The notes under the pieces: generated by a model
What the model was told of the DNA's origin: nothing
Databases searched by the model: none
The model's input: the letters and a program-made list of their open reading frames with translations, nothing else
DNA from: Symbiodinium natans
Lineage: Eukaryota > Sar > Dinophyceae > Suessiales > Symbiodiniaceae
DNA: 64,000 nt
NCBI GenBank assembly: GCA_905221605.1
Contig: CAJNDS010002577.1
Coordinates: 289,795-353,794, forward strand
Reading direction: 5' to 3'
Translations under genes and position numbers: made by a program
In this document: positions 1-8,029 of the stretch, piece by piece
Numbering within the stretch: the first letter of the stretch is position 1
Layout: the number at the start of each line of letters is the position of its first letter

Positions 1-1400
1 TCGCAGCAAGAATCAACCAGAACCTTGAATCGCTTAGAAATCGAGACAGCCGTTGGCCAGAGCTTCGTGCATGTCACTACCTGAGATTCCAACAGCTCTG
101 TGGCAACCGGATGCAGTTCTAGAATTTCTGCGGCAAGGTCGATGCCACACTGGCCGGAGAGGCGTCCAGTGGCATCTTCGCATCGGATTCATTAAGGGCT
201 TAGTCTTCAATCGTTGAGGAGTTTGTTGATCTCACTGGCAATCCCACACTTTCTGTCAGAACTGCTCCACATCTTCGCCGTCGCTGGTTGGAGCTCAAAG
301 AGCTGGGGCCTTGTGCCTCATTTCGGGCATCGCGTGGGTTTCCACACTTCTGCTAGGCCCCTTTGCTGGAGAGCGCATCCAACATCTTCGGATTGACAGC
401 TGGAGCCTGAGCATGCTCGGCGCAAAACGAGCTTTAAGATTCTGGAAGTCCCTTGACCGCCGAGGCGGCCCAGGACAACTTGCAGCAGTTCATGCTGGTG
501 GCCTATCGAGGCCAGGAACGGGGCACATGGGGCTGCTTATGTGGAGATGTGTGGAGTTATGTCCCGTGATATCCTATGTTTCTACCCTGCAGGTAGTCCT
601 GAGATGCCTGCGGGAAGCCCAGAGTTGCTAGCCGACACTCAGATGAGAGATCACCGAAGCGTGCGTGTCTCATCGTGTCTCATCGTGTCTCCATAATATC
701 GCTGCAGCCAGGTCGCCGTCGACCACGCCGCGTTGAGATTCAGCAATGAAGGGTTCGGCGGCGGCGGCGGGCTCAGTGCAGGAAAGTTTCAAGTCCAAAG
801 AGGAGCTTGCCGTAACAGCTGGATCAGGTACGGAATGCATGGGAGAGCCGGGGTCCTGGCTATTCGGGGACATGCAACTTGTCTACGGGCACGATCATCA
901 CCTCAGGATTATCGTCTCCGGAGGAAGCCGGAGCATTGCCGTGAGCTTGGAGATGAAGCTGAGGAGCCTTGAGCCACCTGAAGCGGGCTTGAGCAAAAGC
1001 TGAGGTTGGACGCCTTGCACCTGGTTCTGGCAAGCAGGTTGGGCCCCTCCCCCCCCAAAAGAAGGGGGGACTTCCTAAGGGGCAATCGGGCCAGAAGCCT
1101 CGCGCGGGAAGGTTTCGCTCGCCTGTGCTGCCGTCGAGAAAGGGCCAACAGCCTTGTCGTTCAACTGCGGCGGGGAGGCCTTTCCGCACCCACACGATTC
1201 CACGCCTGCTCTTCGTGGCATCTTAGTATCCAGTATCCCCTTTTTTATGATGGACAGATCATACAAGACCGCAACCTTGCTGTACAGGGAGCTTGTTTTT
1301 CATGCTGTGGCTCCGCCGACAGGTTGTCACGCACGATGTTGCCACTGGATTGGGGTCCGTGATGTGTCCGGGATCTACACTTCAGGCTGGGCGGCGCTAT
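1..1400. other. No recognisable gene
   Basis: Both strands contain only short open frames with no family resemblance I can name. A short stretch near 455-535 on the plus strand reads as a plausible exon-like peptide (AEAAQDNLQQFMLVAYRG), but there is no homology I recognise. A small direct repeat of the ten-base unit TCATCGTGTC is visible near 668-690. I see no RNA gene or mobile-element end here. Confidence 0.4.
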
Positions 1401-1410
1401 GTCATGTCCC

Positions 1411-1665
1411 ATGCTTTCTCTCTCTCTCTCTCTCTTTTTCTCTCTTTTTCTCTCTTTTTCTCTCTTTTTCTCTCTTTTTCTCTCTTTTTCTCTCTTTTCT
1501 CTCTTTTCTCTCTTTTCTCTCTTTCGTTCTCTCTCTCTTTCTCTCGCTTTCTCTCTCTTTCTCTCTTTTTCTCTCTTTCGTTCTCTCTCTCTTTCTCTCG
1601 CTTTCTCTCTCTTTCTCGCTCTTTTTTTTTTCTCTCTCTCTCTCTCTCTATCTTTCTCTGTTTCC
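1411..1665. repeat. CT/TTTCTC microsatellite
   Basis: A pyrimidine-only tract of about 250 bases made of (CT)n followed by repeated TCTCTTTT and TCTCTCGCTTT units. It creates long Ser/Phe/Leu-rich open frames on the plus strand and Arg/Glu/Lys-rich ones on the minus strand. Those frames are artefacts of the repeat, not genes. Confidence 0.95.
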
Positions 1666-3215
1666 TTCTCCCCCACTCATCCCCGCTCTACCTGCTCATC
1701 TGAGTCGATCTCATCCCTCCCACTCCCTGTCCCGGTTCTCTGGCCCAAGACTGGGAGCCAAATCAAACCAGGCGAATCCCGGCGGTGCATGCGACCTGCA
1801 AGAGCATCAAGAAGCTAGAAGTGCCTTGAAGTCTCAATCCCAAGAAGGCTCCCTCAGACCCAACTCCAGAGCGGAGCACGAACAACACTCGATGGTGACC
1901 TTGCTGCATGCCCGCAGTCTGCGACACAAAGCGTAGACCGACAGGTATCGCTTGTTGGCCGCTTCGGGCTGAACAGCGCAGTTGCCTCACGTGCTGAAAA
2001 CGCTGTTGGGACTGGAATTGTCTGCGGAATTCTCCGGATGTGCACAGAAGGGCACTGAGTCATGCAGCCGCATGTTGCTGAGACCTTCGGGCCGTCGGTG
2101 CAGCTCGTGAGTGGCCGCTCTTGCTCGTGTGCCGAGAGCCGCGGTCTCGGAGCCAGTCTGCTATTCTCTGCTTTCGACCAGCTGAGTTTGGTCATATTTG
2201 TTCTCCAGGCTGCCAACCTGCTTGTGCTGTTGCTTGGACTGAGAGAGCCACCGAGCAGTCCTCAGTCAGACAGTGGCACTTGCCCAACCATGGAAGGAAC
2301 TTCAAACTTTGTGAGATGGGTGTTTTGACACGTTCTGCGGCCTAGGTCAGCAGCCTGCTGCTGTTCTTGCTTGTGACACAAGCTGTCCGACCAACCAGGT
2401 GAGAGAAATTCTGATCGCGAGCAGCCTTGCAAGTCCTGCAAGCTAAGCGAAGCAAAAAGGTACACTCTTTCAGGCTGCCCGAACAGCTCGTCTCACCAAA
2501 GGGCAGAATCAGTTGCCTCCGGGTCTTGTGAATTGCAAGGCGGATCGACCTCAGCAGTCTGAATATCAGCGCTGATAGAAAACATTCCCTTTTGTCCCGT
2601 GGCTTCGGTGAGTGCTGATTTGCGATGGATCCCTCCAGCTGGCCAACGACTGGCAATTGCAGGGGTCAAGTCTCGACGCGTTGATCTCGAGATTCTGGTC
2701 TGTGATTTGCATGTGTTTTAAGCCTGCGAGACAGCAGATCCGCGAAAGAAAGGGCAGCATTCCGCGAAAGGAAGCTGCAATTCCGCGAGAATGTTGTCAT
2801 CACGTACTTGTGTGCTACGAGCACGCCCGCATTCTGCTCTGACTGTGACTCATGGTCGTTATCAGAACTCCCTCCGAGGTGACTGCGACGAACGCGAGTA
2901 GAATTTCAATGAAAGTGATACTGCCCTTTGCCGCGAGAGTTTCTGGATGCACTCGGTGGTGACAAAACCCTATTCAGTCGGCATTGTCGCCGCCTTGAGG
3001 AGTTGGAATGGGTCCCGCGCTGAATGGCAGCCAGCGTGTGATGGCCCAGAACGCTGCGCAAAGTGTCCGTGGGCATCGTGGCCATCCGGTTAAAGCCACA
3101 CACCGAACGTCATAGCATCATAGCGTATCACGCAATGAACGTACAGTGGCCAAGATGGCGGGCCATCCTCCGAAGACCATGGCGCGGAGTCTAGAACCCC
3201 GCTAGCTGTTTCATG
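1666..3215. other. No recognisable gene
   Basis: Mixed-composition DNA with only short frames. Near 2738-2790 the words CCGCGAAAG and CCGCGAGAA recur, a minor local repeat. A plus-strand frame at 2062-2328 has a hydrophobic stretch (FDQLSLVIFVLQAANLLVLLLG) but no other support. I see no mobile-element ends or structural RNA. Confidence 0.35.
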
Positions 3216-3389
3216 TTTCAGCTGTGTTTGACTAGAGGAACGTATCTCGGCACCCTGAAGCCGGGCATGCCTGGCCTCGCAGGCCTACTGTGAAGAATTT
3301 TTCCGACCCACCCTCCACGCCCCCTGGGAGTTTCAGAGGAAGGGCTCGCTGTCCTGCAGTTCTGCCGCGCCGGTACCGGGCACGCCTTA

Positions 3390-3810
3390 CCCACACGATG
3401 TGGAGCTGCGTTGCGACCGGGCCTTGAGCACGTTAGCACATATGCAGCTACTCCCGGGACGGAAACGCCGAGTGCGCGCGCTGCATGCGCCTCCCTTCGC
3501 GACGTGGACGCGCAACGAGTCGCCGAAACACGTCCCCCCGTAGCTATTCCTCGCACACCGCCGCCGGGCTTGCGCAGAGCAGTGAGGCGGGACAAGGCGA
3601 TCGCATCCTGTGCGATTCCCGGGCCTGGCATGAGCAGTGATGTTGCCTGGTGCTTGGCTGGGCATCGGCAATCTGTAAACTCGAGGACACCCGGCGTCAG
3701 GGGTCGCAACACGCAGCGTGCTGTCGTCACCCGGAGCAAGCACTGCCGCAGTAAGCGCCTGGCGTGCTCGCGGCTAGCATCGCTGCCTTCGTCAGCGCGA
3801 AGACGGGCCT
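3390..3810 (-). pseudogene. Degenerate reverse transcriptase fragment (fingers region)
   Basis: Read on the minus strand, the frame contains IALSRLTALRKPGGGVRGIATG. This matches the RT fingers motif of the intact element nearby (LRLGRMVALSKPTGGVRALVMG) but looks closer to a sister family with an RGIATG signature. The rest of the frame is scrambled: no palm motif A, no FxDD box, and it runs into unrelated sequence. It is a relic of a non-LTR retroelement lying opposite to the fragment just downstream. The limits are approximate because both ends fade into unalignable sequence. Confidence 0.5.
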
Positions 3811-3869
3811 CAGCCGGGCCTGCCGTTAGCGCCTGCGCGTGCAACGCGACGAGGTTGCCTTGCCGGAGC

Positions 3870-4030
3870 AGCTGCAACCGGCATGGACGGTGAGCCGGCA
3901 GTGGATGGTGCGGCAAAACTCAGGGTAGGTACCTGTGTTGCTCGCCCTGCCCCTGACGAGCTTCTCCGCTGCGTCACGCTCTTCCAGCAAGCATGGCCAC
4001 CCTCGCAGAGGGAGCGGGGCGCCACCAGCA
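3870..4030 (-). pseudogene. Fragment of retroelement C-terminal nuclease region
   Basis: On the minus strand a short frame reads TYPEFCRTIHCRLTV. This corresponds to the YPEL-x(n)-RCKLVV block in the C-terminal endonuclease-like domain of the intact element (13744-16959), and to YPEFCCAHRCRLTV at about 12360. The flanking sequence is not alignable. Only this small block supports the call, so it is a short, heavily decayed relic. Confidence 0.4.
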
Positions 4031-4104
4031 TCAAACTCCTGCACATGACGCGGAGGCGACGAGGGCTGCGCGTGCTACTGCCCTCGTCCACCTCAGTGAG
4101 CTCT

Positions 4105-4668
4105 GCGCCCGGGCGGGCGCTGGTTGAATCACTTGCTCCTGGCGTGTTCTCCTCCATGATGCAAAGGATAAGAGGACACGCTCTCTTGCACGCCGCTGCT
4201 GAACGCGTGTTGCAGGCCCATGCCCTCCGGCCGTCATCGAAGCACTGCGCGTCGGCCGATTGGTGGCCTTGCGCAAACTCGCGGGTTCGCTCCCCAGCTC
4301 CAGCAAGCCTGCTTTCCGTTCCAGTTCAGCACCCGCGCCGGCACCGAAGCCCTCGCCCGCGTCCTTCGCGCGTCCACCGAGGTTGACCCCCGCGCTGTCG
4401 ATGCCGCTGGTGCGTGCGACCATGGCACACGGGTGGCCATGCTCGGGGCTTTACGAGAACGGGCGGAGCTGCAGCCATACGTCAGGCAGTGCAACGCAGA
4501 GTGTCTACGCGTGGATCGACGCCCAAGGGCGCAGCCATGACATCATGCAAGGTGAGGGCGGCGAACAAGGGGATCCATTGATGCCCGGCCTTTATTCCCT
4601 TGGAGGGCACCAGGCTTTGCGCACGGTCCAGGCTCGCCCCCAGGAAGCTGTCTTCGCGTACCTTGAGG
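4105..4668 (+). pseudogene. R2-like retroelement RT fragment, copy 1
   Basis: Several short frames together follow the RT domain of the nearby intact element. In order they are PPAVIEALRVGRLVALRKLAG (fingers, about 4211-4275), QACFPFQFSTRAGTEALARVLRA (about 4300-4375), DIMQGEGGEQGDPLMPGLYSLG (palm motif B, about 4537-4605) and VFAYLE (start of the catalytic FAFLDD box, about 4650-4668). At least two frameshifts separate the blocks, so it cannot be translated. Homology stops abruptly inside the catalytic box, where an AT-richer segment begins. Another copy at 12110 is broken by an insertion at the equivalent codon. Confidence 0.75.
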
Positions 4669-5255
4669 TATTACCGCCCGGGCAAATTTTTTGTATTATT
4701 AGAAGCCCGGGGAAAAAGGGCACGAACACAATATTATTACTGAAATACGTGCGTCGCTGCGTTCCTTGCATTTTAATCATAATATTGTAGTTCATGCGTG
4801 TGGTCAATGAGCCAGCGGTTACAGATGAACGCGGGAACGCGGCCAAAACAGATGATTGGTGTAGAACGAGCCCGTAGAAAGACCCAGGGCTTGGATGTGA
4901 GACATGTGAGGTTACAAGTGCCAAAGGAAAGAAGCACAAGGAAGAAAACATTGAGTCAGCGGTTACGTTCTTTAGTTCTCTCCCATCCAGTATTCTTTCC
5001 TTGTTCAGAGAGCCCAACTATGAGAGACGAATGCTTTAGTCCTAGAATTGGGGCGTTCGTTGATTCACTACATTTCATGCTTTCATTCTCTACGTTCTTT
5101 CTTTCCTTATAACTTATAAATTCATGCACTCTTCCTCATCATATCCTTGTTACCCCACAGTACTAAATGCATGGGTTATGTTGGGAGAAAATAGTATTAT
5201 TTTAAGGGGCTGCGCCCATGGGCGGGCAGCGCACGCAGAAGCCCGGGGCGAGCAG
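4669..5255. other. AT-richer insert of unknown origin, no gene
   Basis: Composition changes sharply from the GC-rich retroelement block on the left. The first 50 bases carry two GCCCGGG/GCCCGGGG words around an AT-rich core (CAAATTTTTTGTATTATTAG). The rest has only short frames and no motif I recognise. It probably belongs with the repeat block that follows and may represent an inserted element, but I cannot identify terminal repeats. Confidence 0.35.
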
Positions 5256-5425
5256 TTTCTAAGCATGTTGAGGCCCCTAAACTCCCTTAAAATCTCTAAG
5301 CGTTAAGTTTCTAAGCATTTTCAGGCCCCTAAACTCCCTTCAAATCTCTAAGCGTTTGAGGCTCCTAGACTCCCTTAACGTTTCTAAGCACTTTATAAGG
5401 CCTCTAAACTCCCTTTTTCCTAGCC
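5256..5425. repeat. Degenerate minisatellite, CTAAGC / CCCCTAAACTCCCTT units
   Basis: At least three imperfect units share the order TTTCTAAGCA, then a short variable stretch, then GGCCCCTAAACTCCCTT, then an AT-rich spacer with TCTCTAAGCG. Unit length varies from roughly 40 to 70 bases. It is non-coding. The first unit starts near 5256 and the last ends at CTCCCTTTTTCC near 5423. Confidence 0.8.
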
Positions 5426-5464
5426 CCGGGCTTAGACACGTCGCTTATGCCCGCCCTTTCTGGG

Positions 5465-5580
5465 GCATCATGCTCCTGATGCGCCCCCGGGGTCCCGCCC
5501 CGGGAGCCGCTGATGCTCCTGATGCGCGCCTGGGGGTCCCGGGCTGGACCCGCTGATGCTCATGATGCGCGCCCTCTGGG
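5465..5580. repeat. Short tandem repeat containing GATGCTCCTGATGCGC
   Basis: Three imperfect units of about 50 bases each contain the word CTGATGCTC(C/A)TGATGCGC, followed by a GC-rich spacer with GGGGTCCCG. It abuts the foldback element on its right. There is no coding evidence beyond short shadows. Confidence 0.6.
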
Positions 5581-5637
5581 GGCCTCCGTGGCGACGCAAA
5601 AAACCACGAAAAAAAAACCGTTCACCGGCGGCACGCG

Positions 5638-5800
5638 GGGGTCGGCGGCACTGGCGTCCGGCCTAATTCTGCTTCGCAGAAGGCCAGAGGCCAGCAAGGC
5701 TATTCCCGGGACGACCCGGGCTAAAAGGTCCGCATTTGCTCGGTCCTTTGGGGACCTCGCGCTGCCCGATTTAATGGCTACCGCCAGTGCCGCCGACCCC
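5638..5800. repeat. 163-bp foldback with 19-bp perfect inverted repeats and internal hairpins
   Basis: The left arm GGGGTCGGCGGCACTGGCG (5638-5656) is the exact reverse complement of the right arm (5782-5800). Between the arms lie three further self-complementary elements: GGCC-TAA-TTCTGC-TTC-GCAGAA-GGCC (about 5660-5685), two CCCGGG palindromes separated by ACGA (5705-5720), and AGGTCC/GGACCT (5726-5731 and 5752-5757). No frame on either strand looks like a gene. Candidates are a small non-autonomous foldback/MITE-like element or a structured RNA. The sequence alone does not decide. Confidence 0.6.
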
Positions 5801-5823
5801 AGACCCAACAAGACAGTCCTCTG

Positions 5824-6575
5824 ATGGGGGGTGGGGGGGGGGGGGGGTGGGGGGGGGGGGTGGGGTCGGGGGGTGGGGGGGTGGGGGGTGGGGGGTGGGG
5901 GGGGGGTGGGGGTGGGGGGGGGTGGTGGGGGGGGGGGGGGGGGGGGGCGGTGGTGGGGGGGGGGGGGGGGCGGAGCGGCGGGAAAACGGAGGGCGTGGGC
6001 CATGCTTGGAGCCCTTAAGAATTAGCTTCAACGGCATGAGGGTGTGGGGGGGGTGGTGGGGGGGGGGGGGGGGGGTGGGGGGGGGGGTGGGGTGGGGGGG
6101 TGGTGGGGGGGGGGCAAGCGGAGCAAAAGGAGCAAGCGGGGGCATGCACTGGAGCCCTTTAAGCCCTTGAATCATCTAATGGGGCCAGTCCATGGGGATC
6201 ATGGGGGTTGGGGGCCAGGGGGTGATGGGTTGGGGGGCGGGGGGGGGGGGCTTGCGGGGGGGGGTGGGGTGGGGGGGGGGGGTGGGGGGGGGGGGCGGAG
6301 GGCGGGGGAAAAAAAACGGAGGGGGAGGGGCATGCATGAAACCCTTAGGGAGGGGGGGCTGGGGGGGGTTGGCGGGGGTATTGGAGCCCTTAAACTCAGG
6401 GGGGGGGGCTCGGTGGAGCACTTAAGACTCAGCTAGGTTCAAGGGCATGGAAGGGGGGGTGGGTGGAGGGGTGGGGGGGGGCTGGGCCACAGGGGGGGTG
6501 GGGGGTGGCGGGGTAGCGGGGTGGGGGGGTGGGGGGTTGGGGGGGGGTTGGGGGGGGTGGGGCAAGCGGAGCAAG
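5824..6575. repeat. G-rich low-complexity block, (G)nT with three non-repeat islands
   Basis: The plus strand is almost entirely G with scattered single T, in runs of up to about 20 G. It is interrupted by islands near 5970-6035, 6115-6215 and 6410-6450 that share GGAGCCCTTAAG/GGAGCCCTTTAAG-like words and GCAAGCGGAGCAAGAG-like words. The long Gly-rich (plus) and Pro-rich (minus) frames are artefacts. Many overlapping G-quadruplex motifs are possible. Exact run lengths in such DNA are often assembly-sensitive. Confidence 0.9.
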
Positions 6576-6674
6576 AGAGGATTGGAGCCCATCATCTGAT
6601 CAGGGGACCATGATGGGGCCATGAGCCACTAGGGGCCAGCAAACGAAGCGGGCATGCTTTAATGGGGCCAGTCC

Positions 6675-7508
6675 ATGGGGGGGGGTGGGGTAGGGGAGCA
6701 TTGGGTCTTCACTGACGCCGCCCCCGGCTGGGGTCGGCGGATAATACGGGTCGTTGCGCTGCTTGCACGAATCCGGGAGTTGCGGTTGAAGACGCATTAT
6801 GGGACCACATGCGTGTCCACAGCGAAACCCCGCCAAACAACAAACCTGCTCATATCGACGACCGGCAGCGTCGGGACGGTGACCCGGTGTGAGGGCGCAC
6901 TGCTTTTCGCTGATGACGTGGTTGTATTGGCTGAGAACCCTCGAGATTTGCAGCGGGCCCTGGATGCCATTGAAGCTTGGGGATCCAGTTGGAGATTCTC
7001 TTTTGGCATAGGGCCTGCGAAAACCGTTGTTCTTGTTGTTGGTTGTAGGGCACCCAATTTTCACTTCCGCCTGCAAGGCACTGACGTGCCAGTGGTTTCA
7101 GGGTATTGTTACCTTGGCCGCCTAGCCGCATCGGAAGCGGCTGCTTCTGGCTCGCGATCTGCCCTCGCTCGAGCCGTGCCGTCCTGCGAGACTGGTGTCG
7201 ACGGGCGCGCTCTTTGCTTCCACATTTTTGGCACACGCTGCTCGAACACGTTGAACGCATTGCTCGCGCAAGTCGCGCGCACTGCTCGCAAACATCACGC
7301 GCGCGTGCCGCTCGCATACGACGCGCGGACTGCGCACGCGCATCGCGTGCAACGCGCGTGCATGGTGCCAGACTGCTCGCAGGCATCGTGCGGACAGCGC
7401 GCGCACGCCCGCGCACAGGATAACCCCCTCTACGTCCCACATTTACAGGGACCTCATGATGCATTCTTTTTGCATTTTGATATGGGACGCAATATGCGGG
7501 GGGCCTAG
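6675..7508 (+). pseudogene. LINE reverse transcriptase fragment, second lineage
   Basis: One open frame carries ALLFADDVVVLAENPRDLQRALDAIEAWG (about 6893-6980), then FSFGIGPAKTVVLVVG, PVVSGYCYLG and further weak sequence. FADD is RT catalytic motif C, and the following blocks match the thumb/YLG region of LINE elements. This lineage differs from the R2-like elements nearby, which use FAFLDD. Motifs A and B are missing, so only the second half of an RT is present. From about 7120 the sequence loses resemblance and becomes a CG-repetitive stretch (7225-7420). Treated as a 5'-truncated, dead copy. Confidence 0.75.
7225..7420. repeat. CGCGC-rich degenerate repeat
   Basis: A 200-bp stretch is saturated with GCGCGCG, CGCACGCGC and TGCTCGC words in imperfect repetition (TGCTCGCGCA, TGCTCGCAAA, CGCTCGCATA, TGCTCGCAGG). 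It yields Arg/Ala-rich frames on both strands. It resembles the CG-rich purine-pyrimidine stretch at 19840-19975 in character. Confidence 0.55.
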
Positions 7509-7720
7509 GAAGAAGAGCCCCCAGCCGCGTACGCGCTCGTGATCCGTGTCCCCGGCCGTGGCTGACCGAAGGCCGGCCCGCAGCGCAGAGCGCACAGTGC
7601 CACGCAAGCTTTGGGGGGCCGTTTGCACTGTCAGCACACGGACACGACAGGTGGTTTCGAGGCAGACCTTGCAAACCCAGCGCGGAACCTGGCGTCCGCG
7701 GCCGCGGTGCGGCGTTCCGG
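7490..7720 (-). pseudogene. R2-like element ORF1 C-terminal fragment, inverted
   Basis: Read on the minus strand, the frame has LRGTVRSALRAGLRS followed by GWGLFFLGPP. This is the conserved block found at the end of ORF1 in the intact element (LRGLLRTAFRTALE ... GWKLFMLAPRMLL) and in the decayed copy at 8.5-9.1 kb (MRGALRQVLREGLE ... GWGLFLLGPRML). Homology ends at GPP near 7490. It lies in the opposite direction to the neighbouring C-terminal fragment. Confidence 0.6.
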
Positions 7721-7734
7721 TCGGGTGCCCGGGT

Positions 7735-7915
7735 CTGTTGGCGGTGGCGGCGCAGCGCGCGTACGCCACGTCACTCCTTGAGCTCCCCCTGGTAAGCGCG
7801 GAGCAGGGCGAGGACGACGCGCCCCCCTTTCGGGGGACCTTTTGGCACAGGCTCGCGAGGCTGAGCGGGTCTCCAACAGCCGCCTCCCCGCGGCCGAGGA
7901 GAATGTAGGAGCCAC
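7735..7915 (+). pseudogene. R2-like element 3'-terminal fragment
   Basis: The frame LLAVAAQRAYATSLLELPL matches the extreme C-terminus of the retroelement protein seen at 11695-11862 (MLAVAAQRALAMSLLELPLD) and more loosely at 12510-12700. Only about 50 codons are recognisable before it fades. This kind of 3' scrap is typical of 5'-truncated non-LTR insertions. Confidence 0.6.
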
Positions 7916-8029
7916 CCAACCTGGACACCCTCCTGCGGTCGCACAGAATTTAAAAGCGTCCCAACAGTCAGTGTGTGGTCATGCCATGCTTTCAACTTGA
8001 AAGCTTTTATTCAAAAGCAAGATTTGCCA

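Noticed and set aside
966-1000. CTTGAGCCACCTG and CTTGAGCAAAAGCTG, possible reverse leader relics
   Set aside because: They share only 7-8 bases with the reverse complement of the leader and lack the CAAAATGG core.
1245-1936. Ser/Phe/Leu- and Arg/Glu-rich frames of 140-260 codons
   Set aside because: Translation of a CT microsatellite. No independent domain on either side.
5560-6622. Long Gly-rich and Pro-rich open frames
   Set aside because: They come entirely from G/C homopolymer and (G)nT sequence and have no codon-level structure.
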